Source: Methylobacterium oxalidis (GTDB lineage: Bacteria; Pseudomonadota; Alphaproteobacteria; Rhizobiales; Beijerinckiaceae). From it: a stretch of DNA of 64,000 nt. Numbering within the stretch: position 1 is the stretch's first letter; every line of letters starts with the position of its first letter. The DNA lies in the NCBI RefSeq assembly GCF_007992195.1, contig NZ_BJZU01000043.1, forward strand, positions 1 to 64,000, written 5' to 3'. Shown piece by piece: positions 50,834 through 59,143 of this stretch. A program made the translations under genes and the position numbers. The notes under the pieces were generated by a model. That model had not been told where the DNA came from, searched no databases, and saw only the letters and a program-made list of their open reading frames with translations.

Positions 50834-52570
50834 ATGCCTTCAGACCTGTCGCTCTCCCTCGGCCAGCACAGCGAGCGCGGCCGCAAGGAGACCAACCAGG
50901 ATTTCCACGGCGCCCTCATCCCCGAGGGCCCCGCCCTCGCGCTCAAGGGGGCCGCCCTCGCCATCGCGGACGGCATCGGCAGCAGCGCCGTCAGCCACGT
51001 GGCCAGCGAGACGGCGGTCAAGAGCTTCCTCACCGACTACTACGACGCGCCCGACACGTGGTCGGTGAGGACGGCGGCGCGGCGCGTCGTCGCCGCGACG
51101 AATTCCTGGCTCCACGCCGAGACGCGGCGCAACCGCTACCTGCACGACCCGGAGGGCGGCCGCGACAGGGGCTACGTCACCACCTTCAGCGCGCTCGTGC
51201 TGCGGTCGCGCACCGCCCACATCTTCCACGTCGGCGACGCGCGGATCTCGCGCGTCGCCGGGCGCTCGCTCGAGGCGCTGACCGAGGATCACCGGGTCGT
51301 CGTCTCCGCCGGCGAGACCTATCTCGGTCGGGCGCTCGGCGCCGCGGCCCATGTCGAGATCGACCACCGCACCGTCGGGATCGAGCGCGGGGACGTGTTC
51401 GTGCTGACGACGGACGGCGTGCACGAGCACGTGCGGCCCGAGGCGATCGTCGCCGCGATCGCCCGCAACGGCGACGATCTTGGGCAGGCTGCCCGGGAGA
51501 TCGCCGGCCTTGCCTACGAGAGCGGCAGCACCGACAACCTCACCGTCCAGATCGTGCGCGTCGACGCCGTCGCCGACGGCGACCGGGCCGAGGTCTCGGG
51601 CCGGATCGAGGAGCTGTCCCCGGCCCCGCTGCTCGAACCGCCGACCGACTTCGACGGCTACCGCGTCCTGCGCACCCTGCACGCGAGCCACCGCAGCCAC
51701 GTCTACCTGGCCCTCGACGGGGAGACCGGCGGCCGGGTCGCGCTCAAGGTGCCCTCGACGGAGCTGCGCGCCGACCCCGAGGGCCTGCGCCGGCTGGTGA
51801 TGGAGGAGTGGGTCGCCCGCCGCGTCGACAGCCCGCACCTCCTGGCCGCGCCCCCGCAGACCCGGCGGCGCAGCCATCTCTACACCGTGATGGAGTACGT
51901 CGAGGGGCAGACCCTGGCGCAGTGGCTGCGGGACAATCCCGCGCCGGAACTGGAGACGGTGCGCCGCCTCGTCGAGCAGATCGCCCGCGGCGTGCAGGCC
52001 CTGCACCGGCGCGAGATGGTGCATCAGGACCTGCGCCCGCAGAACATCCTGATCGACGCGGCGGGCACGGTCCGCATCATCGATTTCGGCTCGGCCCGGG
52101 TCGCCGGCCTCGCCGAGGAGGGCGCGGCGGCCGAGCCGATGCTCGGCACGCTCCAGTACACCGCCCCGGAATGCCTCGCGGGGTACCGCGCGACGCCGGG
52201 CTCGGACATCTTCTCGGTGGGCGTCATCGCCTACCAGATGCTCACCGGGCGCCTGCCCTACGGCGCCGAGGCGGCGCGGGCCTTCGACGCGGCGAAGGGT
52301 CGGCGCCTGCGCTACGTCTCCGTCGCCGCCGCGCGGCCGGGCCTGCCGCCTTACGTCGACGCGGCCCTGCGCAAGGCCCTGCACTCGAACCCGGCCCTGC
52401 GCTACGAGGCCCTCTCCGCCTTCGTCCACGACCTGCGCCACCCCAACCCGTCCCTGCCGGGCGTGGGGCGGCGGGCGCTGCTGGAGCGGGACCCGGTCCT
52501 GTTCTGGAAGCTCGTCTCGCTGGCGCTCGCGGCGGCGGTCCTCTACCTGCTCGTGCGCCGCGCCGGCTGA
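50834..52570 (+). CDS. Bifunctional PP2C phosphatase and Ser/Thr kinase, membrane-anchored
   Basis: 578 residues. PP2C domain (about 1-255): GRKETNQDF, LAIADGIGSSA, HVGDARISRV, TTDGVHEH, STDNLTVQIV, covering the metal-binding aspartates. Kinase domain (about 275-545): VALKVPS (ATP Lys), HQDLRPQNIL (catalytic loop, HRD present as HQD), IIDFGSA (DFG), TAPECLAG. One C-terminal membrane helix (about 557-575). It could both phosphorylate and dephosphorylate a membrane target. The linked FNT channel is the obvious candidate. Start at 50834. Confidence 0.92.
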   Translation: MPSDLSLSLGQHSERGRKETNQDFHGALIPEGPALALKGAALAIADGIGSSAVSHVASETAVKSFLTDYYDAPDTWSVRTAARRVVAATNSWLHAETRRNRYLHDPEGGRDRGYVTTFSALVLRSRTAHIFHVGDARISRVAGRSLEALTEDHRVVVSAGETYLGRALGAAAHVEIDHRTVGIERGDVFVLTTDGVHEHVRPEAIVAAIARNGDDLGQAAREIAGLAYESGSTDNLTVQIVRVDAVADGDRAEVSGRIEELSPAPLLEPPTDFDGYRVLRTLHASHRSHVYLALDGETGGRVALKVPSTELRADPEGLRRLVMEEWVARRVDSPHLLAAPPQTRRRSHLYTVMEYVEGQTLAQWLRDNPAPELETVRRLVEQIARGVQALHRREMVHQDLRPQNILIDAAGTVRIIDFGSARVAGLAEEGAAAEPMLGTLQYTAPECLAGYRATPGSDIFSVGVIAYQMLTGRLPYGAEAARAFDAAKGRRLRYVSVAAARPGLPPYVDAALRKALHSNPALRYEALSAFVHDLRHPNPSLPGVGRRALLERDPVLFWKLVSLALAAAVLYLLVRRAG

Positions 52571-52584
52571 CCGGCCGGCGAACC

Positions 52585-53208
52585 TCAGCGGAAGCCGCCG
52601 CCGACCACGCCCGCCTCGACCGCGACGGAGAGGCGGTCGGTGACGGCCCACTCCACCCCGACATGCGCGTCCGGCCGGACGGCGATGTCCTCGCGCGTGA
52701 AGGCGAGGACGGACGACGGGCCCCCGAAGCGCAGCTTCTCGTGCACCGCCAGCACCCCGGCCCGGGCGTAGAGCAGCACGTCGGGGGTCAGGAGCGTCCC
52801 GACCTTCACCTGAAGCGCGCCGGCGAAGTCGCGGGTGTAGGCGAAGCCCCCGATGCCGGGCGTGCCGCCGATCGCCGCCAGATAGTCGAACCCGCCGGAG
52901 ATGCCGTAGACGAGGCGGCCCTCCTGCCACGTCCGCCCGCCCTCGAAACCGACGGTCGGCCCGGCATAGCTGCCGAAATGCCGCGAGGAGGAGACCTCGA
53001 ACCCGGTCGACATGCGGGCGTAGGAGCCGGCCCAGCGGCTCTCCTCGCCCCCAGCCGGCAGCGGCCAGGCGAAGGACGGCAGCGCCGCGAAGCCGGTGAA
53101 CGGCGCGATGGCCTGTGCGGCGGCGGGATGGGCGCCGAGCGCGCAGCCGCCGAGCGCGAGGCAGGCCGCGAAGCGGCGGAGGGAGCGGGCAGTGTCCAGT
53201 CCGGTCAT
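52585..53208 (-). CDS. Outer-membrane beta-barrel protein
   Basis: 207 residues. Signal peptide (FAACLALGGCALGAHPAAA-Q), then amphipathic strands of an 8-stranded OmpW/Omp25-like barrel (GSYARMSTGFEVSSSRHFGS, FEGGRTWQEGRLVYGISGGF, DVLLYARAGVLAVHEKLRFG, VGVEWAVTDRLSVAVEAGVV). It ends GGGFR rather than the usual aromatic C-terminal residue (here Arg), so BAM recognition is atypical. Convergent with the kinase gene (14 bases apart). Confidence 0.75.
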   Translation of the reverse strand: MTGLDTARSLRRFAACLALGGCALGAHPAAAQAIAPFTGFAALPSFAWPLPAGGEESRWAGSYARMSTGFEVSSSRHFGSYAGPTVGFEGGRTWQEGRLVYGISGGFDYLAAIGGTPGIGGFAYTRDFAGALQVKVGTLLTPDVLLYARAGVLAVHEKLRFGGPSSVLAFTREDIAVRPDAHVGVEWAVTDRLSVAVEAGVVGGGFR

Positions 53209-53402
53209 ACGGCCACGATAGCCGAAGACGGCCGCGCGAGACAGGCGCGTGCGGCGACGCTTCCCTCGCCGGGATGCCCGGTTCGCGCCGCGAGGCGTCC
53301 TCCTGTAGACCATTGCGCGGGGGCGGATCCGGGACCGGAGCCCGCGCCTTCGCGGGCCGGGCATCCGCGCCGGGCGGCAGCCCCGCTTCGAGGAGACGAG
53401 CG

Positions 53403-53858
53403 ATGCCGACCTACGTGTGCGCCGTGCCAGCCAACCTGCTCTCGGAGGAGCAGAAGGCCGAACTCGCCCGCGCGATCTCGCGCATCCACGCGGAGGCGAC
53501 CGGTGCGCCCACCTACTTCGTGCAGGTCGTGATCGACGAGGGCACGACCACGCGCTTCCTCGGCGGCGAGCGCGCCGACCGGCAGATCTGGATCCGCGGC
53601 GACATCCGCGCCGGACGCCCCGAATCCGTCCGGCAGGGCATGATGCTCGCGATGATGCGGGAGGTCGCCGCGATCGCGCGGGTCAAGGAGACCGAGATCT
53701 GGGTCTATCTCTGCAATCTCGCTCCGACCGACATGGTCGAGTACGGGCACGTGCTCCCGGCGCCGGGGCAGGAGCGGGCCTGGTTCGACGCGCTGCCCGA
53801 AGCGTTGCGGACCTACCTGTCGGGCCTCGGGACGAACCGGGACTCCTTCAAGCTCTGA
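53403..53858 (+). CDS. Tautomerase-family protein (cis-CaaD-like)
   Basis: 151 residues. The N-terminal Pro2 catalytic base is present (MPTYVCAVPANLLSEEQKAE). The pattern VVIDEGTTTRFLGGERADRQ and MREVAAIARVKETEIWVYLC fits the longer 4-OT/cis-3-chloroacrylic acid dehalogenase-type subgroup (Tautomerase_3). Probably cytosolic; the true substrate is unknown. Confidence 0.85.
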   Translation: MPTYVCAVPANLLSEEQKAELARAISRIHAEATGAPTYFVQVVIDEGTTTRFLGGERADRQIWIRGDIRAGRPESVRQGMMLAMMREVAAIARVKETEIWVYLCNLAPTDMVEYGHVLPAPGQERAWFDALPEALRTYLSGLGTNRDSFKL

Positions 53859-53965
53859 CGATCCTGGCCATGACGATCCCGGGCCGGCACGGGGGCGGGC
53901 TCGCGCGCGGATACCGGACGTCGCCCGGAGCGTTGGTTCCGGGGGCGGCCACAGGATCAGCCACC

Positions 53966-54631
53966 ATGAAGGAATTCGACCACCTCCTGAACTGGACGTT
54001 GAAGCGCGGCTCGCACGCCTTTCCCGGACCGGATGGCGGCACCTGCATCAACGAAGCGGCCGTCGTGGCGTGCGGCTACCCCTACCGGCCGGTGCGCGCG
54101 CCGGTCGACCTGCCTCTCTGCTTCTCCCGCCCGATCTGCCGCCTCGCCCTGCACCTGAACGACGAGGCCGGCGACACGGAGCGGCAGCGGCTCATCCCCT
54201 TCGTCACCCGCCTCGCCTGCGCGGACGTGCCGGCGATCGAGGAGGAGCGCGCGGCCTACATCCGCCGCCACATCGATCTCGACGCGCGGTACATGCCGCA
54301 CATGACGATCGACGAGGGCATCCGCATCCTCGAAGGGGCCCTCGCCATCGGGCGGCAGGCGGACGCGCCCGGGCGGCACGAGGTCGCCGGCCGGATGGAC
54401 GCTGCGCGCCGGCACGAGGCGCCGGAGCGGGCGGGGCCGGTGTCCTTCGCGCAGAAGCTCCGGGCGTGGCTCGGCGCCTCGTCAGGCACCGAGGCCGGGG
54501 CGCCGCAGGGGCCGCCCGCTCACCGCTCGCCGGCCGAGCGCGAGAGCGGGACGACGTTGTCCTGCAGGGCCGACACCGCGATCGGCGCGGCCGCCCTCTC
54601 GACGGCGAGCAGGAGCGCCGCGGGCTCGTAG
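53966..54631 (+). CDS. Conserved hypothetical protein
   Basis: 221 residues. The core HAFPGPDGGTCINEAAVVAC, GYPYRPV, LPLCFSRPICRLALHLND, and VTRLACADVPAIEEERAAYI is a recognisable uncharacterised bacterial family with several Cys, often in stand-alone genes. Residues about 140-221 are lower-complexity and extend over the 3' end of the convergent kinase gene by 112 bases. The natural stop may have been lost. No function is known. Confidence 0.65.
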   Translation: MKEFDHLLNWTLKRGSHAFPGPDGGTCINEAAVVACGYPYRPVRAPVDLPLCFSRPICRLALHLNDEAGDTERQRLIPFVTRLACADVPAIEEERAAYIRRHIDLDARYMPHMTIDEGIRILEGALAIGRQADAPGRHEVAGRMDAARRHEAPERAGPVSFAQKLRAWLGASSGTEAGAPQGPPAHRSPAERESGTTLSCRADTAIGAAALSTASRSAAGS

Positions 54632-56487
54632 GGCTTCGAGATCAGCGGGAAGCCGTCGCCGAGCGCCTTCGCCGCCTGATCGCTGTAGCCCGTCGCCAGG
54701 AGGACCGGCAGGGCCGGCCAGCGGCTCCGCACGCGCTGCGCGAGGTCGAAGCCGCTCAGGCCGCCCGGCATGATCAGGTCGGACAGGACGAGGTCGAAGG
54801 GCTGATCGGTGGCCAGCACGCGCAGGGCCTCCAGCGCGTCGCCGGTCGCGGTGACCGCGTGCCCCCGCTCGGTGAGGACCGCGCCGGCGACCTCCGCCAC
54901 CTGCGCGTTGTCTTCGACGAGCAGGATACGGAGCGGGCGCGGGACCTCGCCCAGGTTGAGGCCGGCCTCGGCGGCCTCGGCACCCCGGGCGCTCGTGCAG
55001 GGCAGCGCGATGGTGAAGGTGGTACCCTGGTCGACCTCGCTCGCGACCCGCAGCGAGCCCTTCGCCTGCTGCGCGAAGCCGTAGACCTGAGGGAGACCGA
55101 GGCCGGTGCCCTTGCCGACGTCCTTGGTGCTGAAGAACGGCTCGAAGGCGCGTGCGAGCACCTCGGGCGACATCCCGTGCCCGGTGTCGCTGACCGCGAT
55201 CTCGACGCTCACGGCCTCGCTCCCGCCGGTCACGGTCTCCGTCCGGATCCGGAACTCGCCGCCCTTCGGCATGGCGTCGCGGGCGTTCACCGCCAGGTTG
55301 ATCAGGGCGGTCTGAAGCTGCGTGACGTCGACCTCGACCGGGCAGGCACCGTCCGCGAGGTCGAGGACGACGTGGATGTCGCCCCGCAGCGACTGCTTCA
55401 GCATGTCGTCCATACCGCGGATGAGCCGGTTCACGTCCACCACCTCGGCCTGCAGGACGTGGCGACGGCCGAAGGCGAGCAGTTGTTGCGTGAGCCGGCG
55501 CCCCTGCTCGACGGCCTGGATCGCGTTGTCGATCAGCCGCGGGCGGTGCTCCTCCGGCGCCCGCCGCAGCAGGTCGAGATTGCCGAGCACCACCGTCAGC
55601 AGGTTGTTGAAATCGTGCGCGATGCCGGAGCTGAGGCCGCCCAGCGCCTCGAGCTTCTGTGCCTGGAACAGGGACGCCCGCGTCTTCTCGAGGTCCTCCT
55701 GCGACTTGCGCCGTTCGGTGATGTCGCGGGTGACCTTGGCGTAGCCGACGAGCTCGCCCGCCTCGTTGCGGATCGCGTCGATCACGACGCTCGCCCAGAA
55801 GCGCGTGCCGTCCTTGCGCAGGCGCCAGCCCTCCGCCTCGTACCTGCCCTCGCGGGCGGCCGTCGCCAGGGCACGGGCCGGGAGCCCCGCGGCCCGGTCC
55901 CCCTCCGTGTAGAATCGGGAGAAGTGCTGGCCGACGATCTCGGCCTCGCTGTAGCCCTTGATCCGGGCGGCACCCGAGTTCCAGTTCGTGACGATGCCGT
56001 CCGCGTCCAGCATGAAGATGGCGTAGTCGGTCACGCCCTGGACGAGGATGCGGAAGCGCTCCTCGCTGGCACGCAGGGCCTCCTGGGCCGCCAGACGCGC
56101 GCTGATGTCCCGGGTGATCTTGGCAAAGCCGATCAGGGTGCCAGAGGCGTCGCGGATCGGGTCGATGACGACGTGCGCCCACATGCGGGTGCCGTCTTTG
56201 CGGACCCGCCAGCCCTCCTGCTCGAAGCGGCCCTCGGTGGCGGCGGTCGCCAGCGCGCGCCTGGGCAGGTCCGTCGCCCTGTCCTCGTCGGTGTAGAAGC
56301 GGGAGAAGTGCTGGCCGATGATCTCGGCCTCGGCGTAGCCCTTGAAGCGTTCCGCGCCGGGATTCCAGCTGACCACGACGCCGGTCCGATCGAGCATGTA
56401 GATGGCGTAGTCGGTCACCGCCTGGATCAGGAGCCGGAAACGATCCTCGCCGAACGGTCCGGCGCCAGCCGAATGTTCTGCCGTCAT
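54520..56487 (-). CDS. Hybrid histidine kinase with tandem PAS domains
   Basis: 655 residues, soluble. PAS-1 (about 10-130) and PAS-2 (about 140-262) are near-duplicates (AVTDYAIYMLDRTGVVVSWN / GVTDYAIFMLDADGIVTNWN). Kinase core with GIAHDFNNLL (His about 291) and HATPase (GKGTGLGLPQVYG), then a receiver (LVLSDLIMPGG, Asp about 570). All motifs intact. PAS sequence resembles FixL-like or redox-sensing kinases, but no heme His is obvious. Cytosolic. Confidence 0.94.
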   Translation of the reverse strand: MTAEHSAGAGPFGEDRFRLLIQAVTDYAIYMLDRTGVVVSWNPGAERFKGYAEAEIIGQHFSRFYTDEDRATDLPRRALATAATEGRFEQEGWRVRKDGTRMWAHVVIDPIRDASGTLIGFAKITRDISARLAAQEALRASEERFRILVQGVTDYAIFMLDADGIVTNWNSGAARIKGYSEAEIVGQHFSRFYTEGDRAAGLPARALATAAREGRYEAEGWRLRKDGTRFWASVVIDAIRNEAGELVGYAKVTRDITERRKSQEDLEKTRASLFQAQKLEALGGLSSGIAHDFNNLLTVVLGNLDLLRRAPEEHRPRLIDNAIQAVEQGRRLTQQLLAFGRRHVLQAEVVDVNRLIRGMDDMLKQSLRGDIHVVLDLADGACPVEVDVTQLQTALINLAVNARDAMPKGGEFRIRTETVTGGSEAVSVEIAVSDTGHGMSPEVLARAFEPFFSTKDVGKGTGLGLPQVYGFAQQAKGSLRVASEVDQGTTFTIALPCTSARGAEAAEAGLNLGEVPRPLRILLVEDNAQVAEVAGAVLTERGHAVTATGDALEALRVLATDQPFDLVLSDLIMPGGLSGFDLAQRVRSRWPALPVLLATGYSDQAAKALGDGFPLISKPYEPAALLLAVERAAAPIAVSALQDNVVPLSRSAGER

Positions 56488-56710
56488 GCCATCCTCGATC
56501 GACCTGCCGTCCGCGTCCGTTCCAGGACTATCCCAGCATTACTCAACGCAGGGTTGTAGCGTCTCTTTTCATCCGAACGAAGGGCGGAACGGGTCCCGAC
56601 CCGAGTGGGCCGCCTCGGAACGGCGGCCGCGAGGGCCGGCGGCCGATCCCGCCTCGCTTGGCGCGCGGGCTTCGGCTAAGCTTGACCGTCCGGATCACGG
56701 AGGGAAGCTG

Positions 56711-56917
56711 TTGCTGTTCATCATCAGGGCGAACACGCCGGACGGGCACGTCGCCTACCAGACGCGCACCGCCGAGGCCGCGCTCGAGCGGGCCAGAACG
56801 CTCGCCGGCGAGGAGGCGGAGGACGTGCAGGTCAGCGACATGCACGGGCGGGTCTACGACCCGGAGGCGTTCGACCGCTGCTTCGTCCGCTCCGGGGCGG
56901 CCGGCCCCGAAGCCTAG
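56711..56917 (+). CDS. Small conserved hypothetical protein
   Basis: 68 residues from a TTG start that has GGAGGG five bases upstream. LLFIIRANTPDGHVAYQTRT and AEDVQVSDMHGRVYDPEAFD recall a short family frequent in this order. Alternative ATG starts upstream lead into poor composition. Function unknown. Confidence 0.55.
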   Translation: MLFIIRANTPDGHVAYQTRTAEAALERARTLAGEEAEDVQVSDMHGRVYDPEAFDRCFVRSGAAGPEA

Positions 56918-56936
56918 ACCGCGGATCCACGGTCCC

Positions 56937-56962
56937 GGGCCGCCTCCATCCCGGGGCGGCCC
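56937..56962. terminator. Bidirectional stem-loop between convergent genes
   Basis: An 8-bp stem (GGGCCGCC/GGCGGCCC, 10-nt loop) between the stops at 56917 (rightward) and 56990 (leftward). No T run. Confidence 0.4.
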
Positions 56963-56989
56963 CCTCCGCGAGGGCCCCGCGCGCGAGGC

Positions 56990-57271
56990 TCAGTTGCGCG
57001 AGGCCATGAGGTCGTGGGTCAGGACCGTCAGCTTGCCGATCAGGCCGACGATGTCCCCGTTGGTGCAGGACCAGTGCGTGCCGACCGCTCCGCCGTCGGC
57101 CGCGACGCTGACGACGGCGACGGAGCGAAGCTTGCCCTCGCGGGCCAGTGCGAGCTGTTCCTGCAGAACCGCGATCACCGAGGCGATGTTCGCGTCGGGC
57201 TCGACCTCGGCGGCGCGGGTCGGCAGCCGCGTGACGTTCGTGCGCTCAGACAAGGGGGCCTCCAAGGACAT
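56990..57271 (-). CDS. Hypothetical small protein coupled to NepR-like gene
   Basis: 93 residues. A helix SVIAVLQEQLALAREGKLRS is followed by a beta strand VAVVSVAADGGAVGTH and a helix GDIVGLIGKLTVLTHDLM. This layout is recurrent among short, function-unknown proteins of alphaproteobacteria and phages. The ATG overlaps the stop of the NepR-like gene (TGATG), so the two are translationally coupled. Confidence 0.6.
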   Translation of the reverse strand: MSLEAPLSERTNVTRLPTRAAEVEPDANIASVIAVLQEQLALAREGKLRSVAVVSVAADGGAVGTHWSCTNGDIVGLIGKLTVLTHDLMASRN

Positions 57272-57516
57272 CAGGCAGCCTTCCGCCGCGAGGGCAATCT
57301 GGGGCGACGCGGCCAGCCGGCCGTCAGGCGCCGGATCAGGGGCTCGAACCGCGAGGGAAGCGGCTCGCGCTCCGGCACCGGCAGGACGTCGCGCAGCCCC
57401 GAGGCGACCCCGCTCACGATGCATCCGATGGCCTGGCGGTCGAGATCGGCGGACGGACGTCCGGCCGCGGTCTCCGCAACGGGCGCGGCGCCCGAAGCCG
57501 TGGGAAGAGCAGACAT
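57271..57516 (-). CDS. NepR-like anti-sigma factor candidate
   Basis: 81 residues. The core GLRDVLPVPEREPLPSRFEP-LIRRL aligns without gaps to the NepR consensus (L(R/K)xxY......EP(V/I)PxRFxxLLxxL). NepR proteins hold the EcfG general-stress sigma factor until phosphorylated PhyR releases it. Differences: two prolines in the first helix (LPVPE) and no Tyr. It may therefore be a diverged paralogue. No ecfG or phyR is adjacent. CAAGGAGCG precedes ATG 57516. Confidence 0.55.
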   Translation of the reverse strand: MSALPTASGAAPVAETAAGRPSADLDRQAIGCIVSGVASGLRDVLPVPEREPLPSRFEPLIRRLTAGWPRRPRLPSRRKAA

Positions 57517-57676
57517 GACGCGCTCCTTGGTTTGCCCCGATCCGGGGCGCACCTGAGCGACGCGAGGTGGAGGGAATGTGGCCGCGCGCCGGCCGGCACG
57601 CCCTTTCCGCGCCGGCGTGTCCTTTCGGAGACACTTCGGCGCCCCGAGCGAGCCCGGGGCCGGCGGCGCGGACCGG

Positions 57677-58294
57677 TCAGGCGACCGGCGTCTCCTGGAC
57701 GTCGCGGATGCGCCAGGCGTAGCGCGCCAGGATCGACCGGTAGGGCGCGAACGCTGCGGCGAGCGCCACCGTGTCCGTGCATCCGGTCAGGCGGCGAAGG
57801 CTGCCCACGGCCGCCACGTCCCCGGCCGGCCAGATGTCCGGGTCGAGGTAGTGGAAGATGCCGACCATGTCGGCCGTCCACTGCCCGACGCCGCGGATGC
57901 CGCACAGGATCGCGGAGCGAGCCCCGTGGGGCATCGCCGCGAGGTCGTCCGTGAGGGATCCGGCCTCCTCGGCCTCCCGGATCGCCTGCAGGGCGCGCAC
58001 CTTGTTCCGGGAGAGGCCGCAGGCGCGCAGGCGCTCCTCGTGGCCGGGCACGAACAGGTCGCGGGGGGCCAGGGCCTGCCCTGCTGCGGCGGCCTCGACG
58101 CGCGCCCAGATCGCGGCCGCGGCCCGGGTCGAGAGCTGCTGGTTGACCACCTCGACGAACAGGCGGTCCGCGACGCGGGCATGGGCCGGTGCCGGGATGC
58201 CGATCGGCCCGACCCGCTCGATGGCGGCCAAGAGCGGCTCGGACTCGGTGGCCGCGACCTGCCGCAGGTGATCGTAGACGTCGGGGTCGAGCAT
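57677..58294 (-). CDS. DNA-3-methyladenine glycosylase (HhH-GPD family)
   Basis: 205 residues, AlkA/MagA-like. Helix-hairpin-helix GIRGVGQWTADMVGIF (about 136-151), followed by the catalytic region DIWPAGD (Asp about 163), and the N-terminal FVEVVNQQLSTRAAAAIW typical of this group. It removes alkylated bases in base excision repair. Short N-terminal domain compared with E. coli AlkA, as in many GC-rich bacteria. Confidence 0.85.
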   Translation of the reverse strand: MLDPDVYDHLRQVAATESEPLLAAIERVGPIGIPAPAHARVADRLFVEVVNQQLSTRAAAAIWARVEAAAAGQALAPRDLFVPGHEERLRACGLSRNKVRALQAIREAEEAGSLTDDLAAMPHGARSAILCGIRGVGQWTADMVGIFHYLDPDIWPAGDVAAVGSLRRLTGCTDTVALAAAFAPYRSILARYAWRIRDVQETPVA

Positions 58295-58388
58295 CGGGAT
58301 CGGCTACACCCTCCGCCGCGCGGGCCCGCCATGAGCGGGCCCGCCATGACAGGTGGTCGCGCGCGCGCTCCCGGCCAGCCCCGCGCCC

Positions 58389-58925
58389 CTACTCGGCGAC
58401 GCCATCGTCCTCGAACGGCTCGCGGGTGAGGGTGTCCGCGACGGCCTCGGCATCCTCCGGCTCGGACGCCCTGCCGGGAGCGGCCCCTTCGCCCGCCTCT
58501 GCCGGTCCCGGTCGGGGCCCGCCACCCCGGCCCAGGCCCGAGGAGCGGGCCAGCTCCGCGCGCTGGGCGGAGTAGCTCGCCGCGGTCATCGGGTAATCCA
58601 GGGGCAAGCCCCATCTCGCACGGTACGCCTGGGGGCTCAGGCCACGCAGGCGCAGGTGGCGCGCCAGCGTCTTGTAGGGCTTCCCGTCCTCGAAGCTGAC
58701 GAGGTGGTCCGGGGTGACGGAGCGCTTGATCTCGGCGGGCGTCGGCTTCGCCACGGCGGGCGCCGCGCTGCCCGAAGACCCGGTGAGGCCGGTGAGCGAG
58801 GCGTGCACGCTCGCGATCAGCCCGGGCAGGTCGTTCGGGCGGACGTGGTTGCGGCCGAGATAGGCCGAGACGATCTCGGCCGTGAGGGCGACGAGCGCGG
58901 CTGGAGGGGGACCGTTCGTGGGCAT
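58389..58925 (-). CDS. Ros/MucR-family transcriptional regulator
   Basis: 178 residues. LVALTAEIVSAYLGRNHVRP, then SVTPDHLVSFEDGKPYKTLA, RHLRLRGLSPQAYRARWGLP, DYPMTAASYSAQRAELARSS. Like the paralogue at 19415, it lacks the first Cys, and here the second pair is also changed (RHLRLRG instead of RHLxTH), so no zinc site remains. The C-terminal tail is acidic. Start at 58925. Confidence 0.88.
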   Translation of the reverse strand: MPTNGPPPAALVALTAEIVSAYLGRNHVRPNDLPGLIASVHASLTGLTGSSGSAAPAVAKPTPAEIKRSVTPDHLVSFEDGKPYKTLARHLRLRGLSPQAYRARWGLPLDYPMTAASYSAQRAELARSSGLGRGGGPRPGPAEAGEGAAPGRASEPEDAEAVADTLTREPFEDDGVAE

Positions 58926-59143
58926 GGGACCCTGCAGGCTGTTGACGGCCGGGCAGCCGACATAGTGACGCAACCTGCGGTGGCAAGATTGCGGGCCGAT
59001 CTGGGCGGCTTCTCCCCTTCGGCCGCCGCCGTTCTGCAACTCCTGCGAGCGCTGGCGGACAAAGGGATGTCACCGAAACGCACCGACCGGCGTTGAGGGG
59101 GGAACCCGGCCTGGCCGGTCCCGTGTCCCAGCCGGCCTCACCG

